From contig CAJINV010000007.1 in the NCBI GenBank assembly GCA_905178155.1, positions 79,029-131,937 on the forward strand: a DNA stretch of 52,909 bases, written 5' to 3'. The notes beneath the pieces are model-generated. The model did no database searches and had not been told where the DNA came from. It saw only the letters and a list, made by a program, of their open reading frames with translations. The stretch comes from Amoebophrya sp. A120 (Eukaryota > Sar > Dinophyceae > Syndiniales > Amoebophryaceae). Shown one piece after another: positions 1 to 11,500 of the stretch. The translations under genes were made by a program, and so were the position numbers. Numbering within the stretch: the first letter of the stretch is position 1; each line of letters starts with the position of its first letter.

Positions 1-650
1 CATACAGAACGATCCAGGACCCGACCCATTTTACGCCATAAGTTTTTGTTCTCACGGAAGAGACGACGCACCCCTTTGGGCTAAGGGGCGTCGCATGTGA
101 GACAACGCAAAATGAGAAATGTCGGAACTGCTCTAAGACCATATTCCCCCTGGAGCCCAAGCTTCGACATTGGTCGCGATGCAAAAACCCTCCCGACAAA
201 TAGCCCTGCAAGGTGTACAAACCTAGGACTCCAGTGTCAAGCAGGTGGAGTGTAACTCTGTTTGTTTCCGCTAGCAGCCCGCATACAGACATTCATAAAT
301 AAAGCTGTTTCAGATGTAGATTTGGATGCACTAAAAGCACAAGAAAAATATAGTCCCTGATCATTCCGCCCCCAAAGCCGCCCCCACGCGCTTGGTCAGC
401 AATATGTATCCACGCCACGAAGAGAAAGCACGCCTCGATCTTTACATGGGTCTTGACCAAAAAGAGCACGCCTCCACGACGGCGAAGCGGCTATCGGCGA
501 CTTTGAACAGGAAGCACGTGGCGGAGCCCCTGGGTAGCCGCGGTTTGGCCTTGTCCGATACGCTATAATTAGCGGAGTCATACGACTCAAGTACACGATC
601 ACTGGAGGAGCCTCTGCGGTGCGACGGCAGCGTGTACTTCAGACCGTTGA
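1..650. other. No recognisable gene
   Basis: Only short overlapping reading frames occur here. I see no introner terminus, no rRNA or tRNA signature and no long repeat. It is the region downstream of the SL RNA gene. Confidence 0.5.
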
Positions 651-835
651 TTCACTGGCAGCAGGGGGAGAAACCCCTGCTGTTACATCTTGTCTCCTTC
701 CTTCTCATCCAATCTAGGTCGCAGCCGTCTGCACCCGGCTGCCTAAAACTTACTCTCAAGGGGCCCAGTGCAGTGGGCCCCGCTCTCGACGGTTTCTACT
801 AATTTAGGCTCGCCTTGAGCCAAAATGGCTACGGC
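651..835 (-). ncRNA. Spliced-leader (SL) RNA gene
   Basis: The minus strand at 835-814 reads G + CCGTAGCCATTTTGGCTCAA + G, an exact match to the 22-nt dinoflagellate trans-spliced leader, including the ATTTTGG Sm-type site that these organisms carry inside the leader exon. SL RNA donates this exon to the 5' end of nuclear mRNAs. The leader is followed directly by GCGAGCC, so the donor would be GC rather than GT. GGCTC and GAGCC flank the splice junction as a 5-bp stem. Downstream are three strong hairpins: GGGGCCCA/TGGGCCCC, GCAGCCG/CGGCTGC and CAGCAGGGG/CCCCTGCTG, the last ending near 651. The sequence after the leader has no useful ORF, so an SL RNA gene fits better than a retroposed mRNA with a relict leader. 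The 3' end is an estimate. Confidence 0.75.
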
Positions 836-1780
836 TGGTGTCGTGGGGTGTTACACCTCCAGTGGAAAAATTATGGTAGAAGCAGTAAATTTTGGTTGGT
901 TCTAGATCTTAGAGGCAGAGACGGAAGAACATGAAGTAACAACGCAACGGAGAGAGGGAGGGGGGACAACACTTCTGCCTGTAACGTCCAAAGAAATCGA
1001 ACCACGCTGCTTTGGGAAAAGTAGCCCTAAGTGGCAAGAAGAACTTTGGCGCTCGCTTAAAACGGTGATCCCAGTGTACATGGCGGTTACAGGCGCCGGC
1101 TCCACCATCCATGCACTCACCGCTTTAACGTGTTGGAAGGAAAAGAGTCGGAGGAAGAAATCAAAACCACAACACGCACACAAACCGGGATCAAGAAAAT
1201 TAGATCGCGTGGACCGATGATAACCGAAGGCAAAATACGAAGACCCGATCGAACAATGACGATACGCTACGACCCGTACGAGCTTCGAGTTAATGCGAAC
1301 TTACGATAGGTCTTAGATTACGTAAACGACAAATATCCAAGTACGAGCGAGGTATACAGGAAAGTGTGCGACGTAGACGAACTGAAAATCAAAGGTCAAG
1401 AACGGACGAGACGATATCATGTACGAGCGCGGCGATGGAAATGCACAGGGGAGATATAGGCCTATAGTCAAGTACCGATGGATCGCAATTGTGATCTTCA
1501 CGCACACTCAACAACGCACACAAACATCGAGCGAAAAGAAGCGAGAGTCGGTGTCGATGAGAAGTTGTTGCCCTGTCGAAGTGCTTTACTTTTGTTTTTT
1601 TCATTTGATGCATCGATAAGAGGGGAAGGAAAAACTGTACCTAGGTGCCATTACAGCAAATAACCCATTCATTCGCATTTTATGCTTTTTTTTTATCATT
1701 CAAATACAAGTCAATGAACATTCATCAGTGCATCATCACAATAGAAGAAAATGATATACTGTGTCCGGGATTTCATCGTG
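836..1780. other. No recognisable gene (upstream of SL RNA gene)
   Basis: The upstream flank of the spliced-leader gene. Frames of up to 93 codons are open but show no protein-like composition, no introner ends and no continuation. I can assign nothing here. Confidence 0.5.
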
Positions 1781-4079
1781 TTAATTGGAGTGTGATTTTT
1801 GGGTCATATAAAAGTAAGGTTTGAATATCGCAGTGTCCGCTCTGCTGATTACGACGGACCTGGTGACGGTGGATCCTTTTGGAACTTGTCTGCTTCCTTG
1901 ACCGATCATCATTTGGCTGCTAGACGAAAGGCGTTTGGTCCACACCTTCCCGTTAATTCGCTGCAGCGTCTGTCTGTTCCTTTCTTCTTGTTCTTCCCGC
2001 TGCTGGTCTAGTCTTCGTCGTCTTTCTTCTTCCATCGCTGTCCGCTTTTTGCTTTTTGGTGCGCCCGCCTTTGCACCTTTTTGCTTTTTCTGTGTTTTTA
2101 CGCGCTTGGCACTGTCTATCGTGGCCCGGATTGCGATGCCCGTCGGCTTTGTTTCTTTGATTACTTCCAGTGGTATTGCGTAGTAGTTCAGGTCCTCTTG
2201 CGCTTGTCTCCCCCACGGGGTGTTTTGCTTGATCTCCGCCTCGATGCGCGCAAAAGACCCTTCTTTTTCGTCGCCCCGGCAGGCATGGGCGATCCACGCG
2301 ACCCTTTTCGCGCGGGCCTCGTCCTCGATAGGCTGCACCCCGAGCTCCTGACAGAGCTCGAGCCTGCTCTTCCCTTCGTTGCGGTAATGGCCCCCGAGGA
2401 TTTCGCGAAGAGCTGAGTCCTGGAACCGCCGCAGGGCGGCGTCCTGCGCTGTCGTGGTGACCCACGTCTCCGCGTTGTACAACGCTACACTCAAGCTCAG
2501 CGCCCGATAGAGGTCGGACTTGAGCCTTGTCGGTAGTGTGGCGTCTCGCCACACTGGGGCTAGTTGCTTTACGACCCCGGCGGCGATTGCGCACCGCCGT
2601 GTCGTTTCTCCTTCTGTGCTGCCGTCTCGACGAAATGGGACGAGGTTCTTTCGGTATTCATACTGCACTTCTCCTAAGACGAACAATTCTAACAGGTGCA
2701 CTTGTCTGCTTCCTTGACCGATCATCATTTGGCTGACAATTGAGGTGTGCTCGTACGGTGGCACCGTGTTCAGGATCCCCGGACCGAGTTCCCGCGTGAC
2801 AGGCCAGCAAATAAACGACTTCTCGCCGTCCGTGCGCCACATCTTGATCGGTCCGTAGCGTCTGTACCACATGCGGATTGCTGCGATCACGACATTGGCG
2901 TGCCGGGTCTTCGCCGCAAAACCAAGCTTCAACCGGGTAGCGAGGTCCAGCAAGATGAGCAGGTAGATGCAGCCCGTAATGCTGGGGGTCGTGGGCCCGA
3001 CGAAGTCCGCCAGGACTTCGTCGCCGAGCTCCGTGGCAGAGCTCTCCGTCTTCCCGGTCGTCGGCTTGTGCTGGTGGTTCTTGAACATGCAAGTTTCGCA
3101 GCCCGGAAACTCGTTGGTGTGCCCGAACCTGCGGTGGTCAACTTCCTCTGCGGCGAGTTTCTCGACACCAGTGGCGAAGCTAAGCGCCGGAAGCTGCTGG
3201 CCGTGGTCGCTGGTGGTTGCTGTTGGTAGTTGTTGCTGCTGCGACGTCAGGCTGTGCGGGAGACTGGACACGAAACAACTCTGCACATCGGGAAAGATGG
3301 GATCAAGACCGCCGGCCTGGATCGCGCACCAAACCTTGATGGTGGCGAAGCCGTTGCGCTTGTTAGCGGAATACATCTTGTCGCCGTGTATGAAGTATCC
3401 CTCCGTGGTCCGGTCGTAGATCTTGAAACGCGAAGCCAGCACGTGCGAGCTCAACAAATTCGGTCCGTGGGGCCGAAAAACGGTGTCTACGACGTCCCGA
3501 AGCGGTTCCTCGCTGTCCAGCGCAAACTGCACCAACCCGCTGTTGTTGGTCGCGGAATTGCTGCTGTTGGTCATGCTGAGGTTCCTCTACCGGGACCAAG
3601 ACCTGCGCCGGTCTTGCGTCGACGGGAACATGCTGCTGCGCGGCAGCATGCTGTTGCTGCGGAACGAACTCTTGCTGCGGCGGCATCGGAAGACGTGGTG
3701 GTGCTGGCGGTGCGAGAATTTGATGTTGTTGTTGCGGAGCAGGAGCGTGTTGTTGTGGCGGCGGGGGTGGAGGGGCAAAGTTGGCGACCTGTACGATTGG
3801 AAGCGCTGGCGGTTGAATCGCGTTTGCCGGTGCTGGAGCCGCAGGTTGTTGCTGTGGACGGCGGAAGTTCCGCCGAGCCTCCTGCAGCGCTGCCTCGAAA
3901 GCGGCATCGGCGCTGCGCATCCGTACTATCTGGCACCTGATCGCCGCGGTGGTGCGCTGAGTGTGGCCCGCCACTGTGGTGCGGATCTCCTCGAGCGCCG
4001 CATCTCCGAACGTGCCGTGCCGCCGGTAGACGCCGATCAGGTAGTCCTTGCCCAATGCCGGCGCGTGAGGTCGCGGCAT
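1781..4079 (-). pseudogene. Decayed retroelement polyprotein (integrase region) disrupted by LINE tail
   Basis: Two overlapping frames on the minus strand make up the relic. The first, 4079-3363, starts MPRPHAPALGKDY and has a Q/P/A-rich low-complexity stretch. The second, 3574-1781 (597 codons), carries an integrase zinc finger (H-x4-H then C-x2-C, around HRRFGH and CETC) and the start of an integrase core. Two acidic catalytic positions are visible, in ADFVGP and RTDGEKSF. This is the layout of the gag-pre-integrase and rve domains of LTR retroelements such as Ty1/copia. The third catalytic residue (E) is missing, because the frame runs into a non-LTR reverse-transcriptase tail. A frame change lies near 3.5 kb. 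No protease, RT/RNase H or LTR is visible, so the copy is dead. Confidence 0.65.
1884..2735 (-). mobile_element. Non-LTR (LINE) reverse-transcriptase 3' fragment flanked by 36-bp direct repeats
   Basis: Within the integrase frame, about 816 bp encode the region after the RT core of a LINE-type protein. The marker is the segment ALYNAETWVTT followed by a basic, Leu-rich tail (LREILGG). A 36-bp direct repeat (2700-2735 and 1884-1919) bounds it; both copies encode SQMMIGQGSRQV in the same frame. The distance between copies is 816 bp, a multiple of three, so the insertion stays in frame. The long direct repeat looks like a target-site duplication, or a recombination between dispersed copies. A shortened version of the same repeat occurs at 4454-4480. 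Confidence 0.6.
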
Positions 4080-5345
4080 CTCTGTCCCCCGCTGCGCCGC
4101 TCCCTTAAAGTCGTAAGGGGCTCATAACTTGTAGATCTGGGTAGGGATCATAATCATGGTGTTCCGCCGAACACCGAAGGATTGGGTCGAGATGCGACCC
4201 ACGCATTGTTCTTGTTCATCATTTCATTGTTGGATTGCGTGCATTCTCATATTGTACAAAGCCAAAACTAGTGCGTTTGGTGAATTCAGAGATTGAAGAG
4301 GTTCACGGAGCTGAGTACTTTGCTCAGGCTCTTGTTGCGTGCCTCTCTCATCATCATGTTATTGCTCTCAGTGTGCTGTCAGTGCGCTCATGGTCCTCAT
4401 CTTCTCATTCCCCAGACGACCCGACGACTGTCGAACAGTGAGGTATCTACAGGAACTTGTCTGCTTCCTTGATTTGGCTGACAAGGATCAGATACACATA
4501 TAGTTTTCGCTTATCACCTCCACGGGTACGGGCTGGAATTGATCTTTGTACTATTCAAAAATTTGAGCTTAGTTGAGAGCCGGGCGCGGCGTTCTTTCTC
4601 GATCATTTATTCCACCTGCAAGCTGCCGGGCGGGGGGAAGAACAAAATTACACTTTTGCCCAAAAAACTTAAATTGGAAGGGTGTCGATACTTTTGCTCC
4701 TGTTTTCGACGGTTCTAAGTACTCCGACAATGCATCGTGTTTGGTCACGTGTTCTAGACATGATCGAGAGCTGATGCTCTAAATCTGTTCTATCTGCCAG
4801 AAGCATCATTGACCGAGAAGCATACTGGCACTGTAGGCAGGAGGAGGAACAGCCCCTATGCGGATGAATATGGCGAGTTTGTAACTTCCGATGTAGAAAT
4901 CTCTGTCTCTCGTTCTATATTCATACATAAGTTCTTAGAGGCCTTCCTGCTCAGGCCGCCTCTTGTATGTTGTATCTCGGGTCATGCTGGGATAAGTGAA
5001 GAAGTTGTTAATTATGCGTGGCGCAGCTCGACTTGGTTTCAGTGCTTCATCATACAACTACGCCCAGTGGTCAAACGCTGGAATGTCAACGACCACTGTT
5101 GAGCTAGTACATCTACAAGTACAATCTATCTCGTATAATAATGATTTTAATGAACCTCCGCCAAATGCTATAAATGCCCTTTCATCTTGTTCCCTACTTT
5201 CCTAGTAGGGTAAAAATTGTTCACAGGTGTGGCAATAAATCAGATCTTCTTCCACCTCTTGATTCCACGCACGACGCGCAATGCCGGCCAGCGAAGGCTT
5301 GCATATGCATGTGCGCCTTGGTAGTTTCAGTGCTTCATCATACAA
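4080..5345. other. Intergenic, with dispersed repeat copy
   Basis: No gene. Positions 4454-4850 are a diverged copy of the sequence at 7950-8380 (see that entry). A 26-bp segment around TTTCAGTGCTTCATCATACA occurs at about 5036 and again at about 5327, followed in both by similar sequence, which makes a local direct duplication about 290 bp apart. Confidence 0.5.
4454..4850. repeat. Dispersed repeat, copy 1 (pair at 7950-8380)
   Basis: It shares with 7950-8380 the order: TTGTCTG..TTC..TTG, then GACAAGGATCA..ACATA, then TAGTTTTCGCTTATCACCTC, then GCAAGCTGCC.GGCGG, then ATCGAGAGCTGATG, then AGAAGCATCAT and GCATACTGGCACTG. The intervening sequence has diverged. It starts with a truncated form of the 36-bp repeat that bounds the LINE fragment. 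It is probably an old non-coding mobile-element relic. Confidence 0.55.
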
Positions 5346-7373
5346 CTACGGCGCGCCATATGTCAACCAGGGGTCAAACACTGGAACTGGTCGTGGCGCC
5401 ACCAGCTTTATCTCCAATGTCAGCAAGTACTCTTCGCCCTGCTCCTGTTGGGGTCCGCTCGGACTCGGGTTCTCCACCTCCACTTTTGCAGCCTGCATTC
5501 TGAGGTACGTTCCAGTCCGAAAGCCGGCATCGTCGGTGTAATCCAGAGGGGCTTCAAAGGCAAGGCCGAGAAAGTCGAAAGCTGCTAAAATTTCCTGAGA
5601 AAGACGCACGGGCTCCATCATATTAACCGCGATCCCATTTGGGCCCATCAAAAATCCAAATTCGGCGCGCGGCCCATCAGCTTCCTTCACCCCAAAGGCA
5701 AATCCAAATTCGGCGCGTGGCGGCACTGCTTGCAGCCCGGTCTCGAGGATCTTCAGAAGTTTCGGATAGGCACTGTATGGGGTTCTCAAACGTTACACTC
5801 TCAAATGTTAATACATGATTTGTCATGTAAGTTTGCCATGAGTACCTACATGATCAAGCTGCTTCGCATGACAAGTTCGCGACTCGCAAAATAGGATTAG
5901 AATCTCAATCTGTGCCAACCCTGTAGTGCAAAAGGCGCAATCTTCCCCCTTTCGATTTTGGCACTCTTGCATTACAAACTCACGCAACAGTTGAGAATGT
6001 AAACATTTGAGAACGCCATACACTGCGTTGAGCCCGTCGAGCTAGTCCACGGGGATCTTCACCAGCATAATTTCCGTACCGATCATCATGCCACGTCGGA
6101 AGATAAGGTTGCAGCAACTCTGCCAGCAGGAGCGACTCCTCCGGCTTCGATTCTCGAGGGCGGGAAAGTAACCCGGCAAAGGTTTTGTCTACCGCAGCGA
6201 GTTTGGGATGAAAAGGCCCCGCCCGCTCTGCACGCTTCTGCTATCCCAGGCAAAAGTTTTTATATCGCACTCGTACTTCTATCTAGTAATCGCAGCCACG
6301 CATGACAGATCTATGGTCTATGGACCACAATCCGCCTATTATACAAATTCCATTCTTTCTTGTCATGCGATTTAGATACTATACCAAGTGCGAAGATGCT
6401 TTTGCAATGGGTATCCGCTTGACCGCAGCAAAGGCTTCAACTAACTTGCGCAATTCTGTGCCCAATTCTTGCGCGCGATCCACATATTAAAGTGAAAACT
6501 GCCACCCACCCCTGAAATTGCAAAAATTTGCGATGCGAAGTTTCCAAATGAAAACTTTTTGTCATGCATGAAAGGAGTATGAATCTTTCTGATGCAGAGC
6601 CTAGGCGTGTATCGCATCGCTTGCATGACAAGCGCCGCTCTTGCTGGGGTCTTTTGCAATACAAATTTTTTCTATTCACGATTGGAAACCTGTAATGCTG
6701 ATAGATGCAAGAGGGCGAGTGTTTCACTTGGTGGAAAGGCTTGCAATACAAATGCTCCCAAGTTCGGGGGTGGGGGCATTTTTCATTGTGATACCACATA
6801 CGGCAAGTTCCATGGAGCATTCGTACACGTTGCACGAAGCAGGTTCCTATCAACTGCAAATATGTCTGGGTCTGGAAGGGTGTAAACTTGTCATGCAGGT
6901 TTCCCATGAGCATGACCTGACCCATGAGGTTTGGAATGCGGGACCTAGCACTACAGAGTCCGCGAGGTCTCTGTCATGCCTATCCTGCATGAGAAGCTCC
7001 CTCCCAACTTGGTCGAAAGTGGACAGGCAACCACAACACAGATTCATTTTTGCATGATTCGGATTTAGAATGACAAGCCGCAATCTTCCAGACACAGACA
7101 CTTTTGCATTTGATACTTCCGAAAATGGGCTGCGACTTTCCGCGTGTCCGCCCCCGGGGGCGGGGCGCTGCCGGCCGCAACTCTTTCTAGCACTGGTTCC
7201 GGAAGATCTGCCAACGACATTTTTGGAGACGTTCCGTGATTCTCCGCGGCTCGGCAGCCAAGCGGCGCCATCATCCCCGTCACCGAAAAACCAACAAGAA
7301 ACACCATGGAACCAACAACGCTCGTCGTGGGACTCAGCACACGACCACGGCAGGCGTGCAGCAACGTCGGCAT
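5346..7373 (-). CDS. Five-exon gene, secreted or anchored protein of 337 aa, function unknown
   Basis: Exons (minus): 7373-7116, 6842-6794, 6479-6414, 6236-6021, 5770-5346. They sum to 1014 nt (338 codons with stop) and stay open throughout. The ATG at 7373 opens a hydrophobic N-terminus (residues about 17-40, including SMVFLVGFSVTGMM), a signal peptide or anchor. The rest is soluble, with helical, charged segments such as RAQELGTELRKLVEAFAAV and a segment LPTWHDDRYGNYAGEDPRG. A short internal duplication (PRAEFGF twice, about 16 residues apart) is encoded near 5.65-5.70 kb. All four introns are introners (families B, J, A, D) with 5-bp TSDs. Each was removed with one TSD copy. I do not recognise the family. 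Confidence 0.7.
5776..6020. mobile_element. Introner element, family D
   Basis: Its ends are TATGGGGTTCTCAAACG and GTTGAG..TTTGAGAACGCCATA. TSD CACTG on both sides. It is intron 4 of the 337-aa gene. Confidence 0.85.
6242..6413. mobile_element. Introner element, family A
   Basis: Degenerate A-type TIR (TATCCCAGGCAAAAG and CTTTTGCAATGGGTA). TSD TCTGC/TCCGC. It is intron 3 of the 337-aa gene. Removing the element and one TSD keeps the frame. Confidence 0.75.
6485..6793. mobile_element. Introner element, family J (single copy here)
   Basis: Ends TATTAAAGTGAAAACTGCCA and GGGGGCATTTTTCATTGTGA + TA are inverted repeats. TSD CCACA on both sides. It is intron 2 of the 337-aa gene. The interior repeats the TTTGTCATGC-type motif common to all families. 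Confidence 0.8.
6848..7115. mobile_element. Introner element, family B
   Basis: Starts TATCAACTGCAAATATGTCT and ends CTTTTGCATTTGATA. TSD GTTCC/CTTCC. It is intron 1 of the 337-aa gene. Confidence 0.8.
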
Positions 7374-8537
7374 TCTGTTGCGGGCTACAACTTGATGTTT
7401 CTTTGCTGCCTCTATAATTATTTGCTGTTTCTGCTACTAGTGCAAGTTGCTCGATAGTTCTGTCACTGGTTCTTATATCCTGGCGTTGAGAGTTTTACTT
7501 TCTTTGCCAGGAGCACGATGAAGCTGCACTAGTACTAGATGAGCTGCCGCTGCGGCTTACAACTATTATTAATTTGTGTGTAGGAAAATAAAACAAGTAA
7601 AAAAATGGCACTGACGCCGCTCGCTTGTGCTCTTGATTCGTACTACGTAAAAGAAGTTCAGGCTTGGTGGAAGACAAAGATTAAGATAGTTGTTGGCGAT
7701 AATGATATATGTACTGCAACTGTTGCTGTTCTTACGTTTCAACGTTATAACTCCTGCGAGGTACGTACGTGACAGAACACAACCAGGATGAAGATTTTGT
7801 TCTCACGCGACGTCACATTTTCGAAGTGGAGACTGTCTGCAGTCATGTGTTTACATTTTCATTGCCCGGATCGTCGTGGTGGTCATCGATGGATTGTGTC
7901 CATGTCGTTCAAAAATACATAACCGATTTTCATGACGGATGGTGGATCTTTATCCTGAAAATTGTCTGTTTCTTTGGCCGATCATCATTGTCATTCGGCT
8001 GTGACAAGGATCACATATAGTTTTCGCTTATCACCTCCACGGGATGTTGATAGTAGAACTTTGCATTTGGAATTTTGTACTTGGTTGAGAGCTGGTGCCG
8101 GGCATCAAGGGATCGCTTCTTGATCCTTACGACCCCCGGCAAGCTGCCCGGCGGAAAAAACGAACAAGAACACGACAAATATAAAAAAACTGGAAAGAAG
8201 ATCATGCGCTTCGGCTACTTTTGTTCCTGTTTTTCCTTTTCGCTCCTTGTTCTGCTTCGAAAATATTAAATCATGTTCATGTAGTTGTTTTCCTTTTGGA
8301 CATCGAGAGCTGATGTTTTCGCTCCTACTTTGTTCAGAAGCATCATCACCGAGCAGCATACTGGCACTGATGGAGGCTCGTTCTTTGTCGGAGGTCTTCG
8401 AAGCAGTTGATTCTACTTGCAGTGGGTAAGTTTTGCTTCAGTGACATTAATCATGCATCCTCACACGTGGAGTTTTAGCGTTTTCAATTTTTCAACTTGG
8501 CTTCTACTTCGCGTTGACCATAGGATCTCATATTTTA
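7374..8537. other. Intergenic, with dispersed repeat copy
   Basis: Gene-free interval between the 337-aa gene start and the last exon of the SR/RGG-type gene. The only structure I see is the repeat at 7950-8380. Confidence 0.5.
7950..8380. repeat. Dispersed repeat, copy 2 (pair at 4454-4850)
   Basis: A diverged copy of 4454-4850 with the same order of conserved blocks: GACAAGGATCACATATAG, TTTTCGCTTATCACCTCCAC, GCAAGCTGCCCGGCGG, ATCGAGAGCTGATG and AGAAGCATCATCACCGAGCA. No coding capacity is evident. Confidence 0.55.
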
Positions 8538-11500
8538 TTACCTCCTCGCCCCCCTTTCCTTCGAGTACACCCGAAACTTCGGCGATGGCCCTCTGGCTCT
8601 CGGCTTGATCTTCTTCAGTTGCGGCTTCAGCAACTCCGCCGCAAGTTCCTCTCCCAGTTTAAAAAACTCGGCCTTCTTCGCCTCTTCGTCGTCCTTTTCC
8701 GTGGAGTCTTTACTATTTGTCGCTCCTTTCTCTTTATTCTTCTCCTTGGTTTTCTTGGTAACTTCCAACGCTTTCTTCACCAAGTCAAACTTATCTTCCT
8801 CGTCTCGCTCTCGAATATGTTTCGGCGCTTGCTGCAGTAGTTCTACTTTGGGAGCAGATTTAGCAGTCTTGTAGTTCTCCTGCAGCTGATCTTCCTTGTC
8901 CTCGCCGGCGCCAGCTTTTTTCGTAGCCGCGTGATCGTCATCTTCAGGCTTGTTGTTATGCTCTTGATCAACATGATGTTCTCCGGCAACCGCAGCGGTT
9001 GACGAGTCTACTTTTTGGTTCATCTATGGCGTTCTCAAATGTTACATCCTCAACTGTTACATGATTTGTCATGCAAAACCCCAATCAGATTCGACGCGAT
9101 CAAGCTGTTGCGCATGACAAATTCTTGAAGGTCCAAACAGGCTGAAGATCTGTCATGCAAGACGCGCAAGATCTCCCCTATCACTTTTGCCATTCTTGCA
9201 TCACAAATTCATGTAACAGTTGAGAATGTAACAGTTGAGAACGCCATATCATCTCCGCAGTTGTTGTAGCATCTCCGTGGTTTTGTCGACCCTCGGCGCG
9301 TATCAAGTGCAAAAATGCCTGGGTCTGGAAGGTTAGAACTTGTCACGCTAAATCTGAATGATGCAAAAATCTGTGTTGCGTGAGTACCGAAAGCTGTCCG
9401 CTTTTGACCAAGTTGAGAGGGAGTTTCTCATGCAGGAAAGGCATGATAGAGACCTCAAAAAATCTGTCATGCTGGGTCTCGCATTCCAGACCTCATGGGC
9501 CATGGAAAACCTGCATCACAAATCTTGCACTCTTCCAGACCCAGACATTTTTACATTTGATACCGCGCCCCGGATCTTGTTCTTCGTCCTTCTTGATCAT
9601 TCCTGCTGTCGTATCACAGAAAAAAATGCTATATGTTTAAACGGAATTTGTGATGCAGTAACACATCGCAAAACGTGCACAAATTTGTCATGCGTAGCAT
9701 GCATGCCAGGAAAGATTTTTCATGCATATTTGAAATCTGTGAAAACCGTTTTTAACGTAAAACACTTTTTTGTTTGATATGTCGTCTTTTCATCGCCGTC
9801 ATTCTCGTCTTTCTTCCGTTCCTTCAGAACCACCCTGCTCAGCCCCGCCGTCCGAATCTCCTCCTCTTCAGAACTCGACAAAACATCATCCTTATCAGCG
9901 AACGCGTCCAACGCTAAGTCGCCTTCGTTCTGCGGTAGGTCCGCATCCTCATTCCCCCGCTTGCTCCTGATGCCAGTTGTGCTCGCCCCCTTCTTGCCCT
10001 TGCCCTTGTCAACACTGTTCATCTTTCCTCGGCCCTTATTGCCGCGGTCCCGACGGTTGTCGCGAGAGGAATCTCGTCTGCGGCGGCGATCCTCGAAGGA
10101 TCCGCGCCGGTCGCGAAAGCCGTACATGCCTCCGCGTCCTCCTCCGCCGCGACGGCCAAAGGACCGTCTTATGCAGTGCAAAAGTATCGCACTCGCATAA
10201 ATGCATTACAAATTCCCTCAGCACGAGAAATAAAATTTGTAATGCTGATTTACCTCGGGGAAAATATTTGTAATGCATGATTGCAATACGAGAACGATAC
10301 TTTTGCACAGGATACGTCTGTTTCCACCGCCGCGCCCGCTCCGCCGACGAGAATCTGACCTCGATCGCGCGTTCCTCCTACGTGTTCTTCGGCGGTCGCT
10401 GCTATCAAATGTAAAAATGTCTGGGTCTGGAAGAATGCAAGTTTGTCATGCTTGTCTCGCGTGACTCTGGAATCTGTCATGCGTGAGCAGGAAAGCAGCC
10501 TCTTACCTGTCATGCAAAAACGCAGTTTGTCATGCGGGAAGCGAAACATATAGGAGCTCAGAAACTTGTCATGCGTGGCTGCGTAACGCAGTGCGCCTAC
10601 CATGCACAAACTAGCAGTACAAGTTTCCAGACCCAGACATTTTTGCATTTCATAGCTGCCGGACCGAGAGCGTGATCTCCTCCTCCGTGGCCCACTTCCA
10701 CCACGACGACCGCGTCCTCGAGAATTTTTACCCGACCTGGATATGCATTGCAAAAGTATGGCACTCGTACTAATTGCAGACATGCATGACAAATCGCCTT
10801 TCTTAGCTACAACAGCATTACAAATTCCATTTGTAGTGCTAAGCTAATTAGTCATGCAATTTATACTAGTACGATAGTACTTTTGCACAGGATACTGGAC
10901 CGACTCCGTTTATTTTCCTTGGACCTCGAGCCTTTGCCCCGCGAGGACTTGCTCCGGGACGAAGAAGAGTATGCAGATTGCAATAGCATCGCAGTCGTAG
11001 TATTCGCAATAATGGTGAATGACAGATCTAGTATCTTCCTTGTGGTCGTGGTGTGCACGAACTAATATTACCATTACAAATTCATTCCAGTATTTTCATC
11101 ATGCTGACAAAATTTTCTACTAGAACGATACTTTTGCATTGCGTAAAGAGGTTCCACCTGACTGCCCGCGCCGGCGGGAGTGGCTGCGACTCCGGAGCTC
11201 TACTTTATCAAAAGTAAAAGTGTCTGGGTCTGGAAACTTGTGATGCTGGGTGGCGTCTCATGATGAGGCTACAGATGCTGGCTCAGCATGACAAGTTTCT
11301 GAGCTCCTAGGTGTTGCCTATTCTGCATGACAAACTGCGCTTCTGCATCACAGAAAAGCGGAGCTCTTGGGTAACGTGCATGACAGATTTAAGAGTCATG
11401 CCAGACAAGCATGACAAACATTAATTCTTCCAGACCCAGACATTTTTACAGTTGATATACTTTCGGCCTGGACAACTTCTCGTTTTTTTCTTTTTCTTTA

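Noticed and set aside
902-1183. 93-codon minus ORF upstream of the SL gene
   Set aside because: No domain, no neighbouring exon; composition is not distinguishable from chance.
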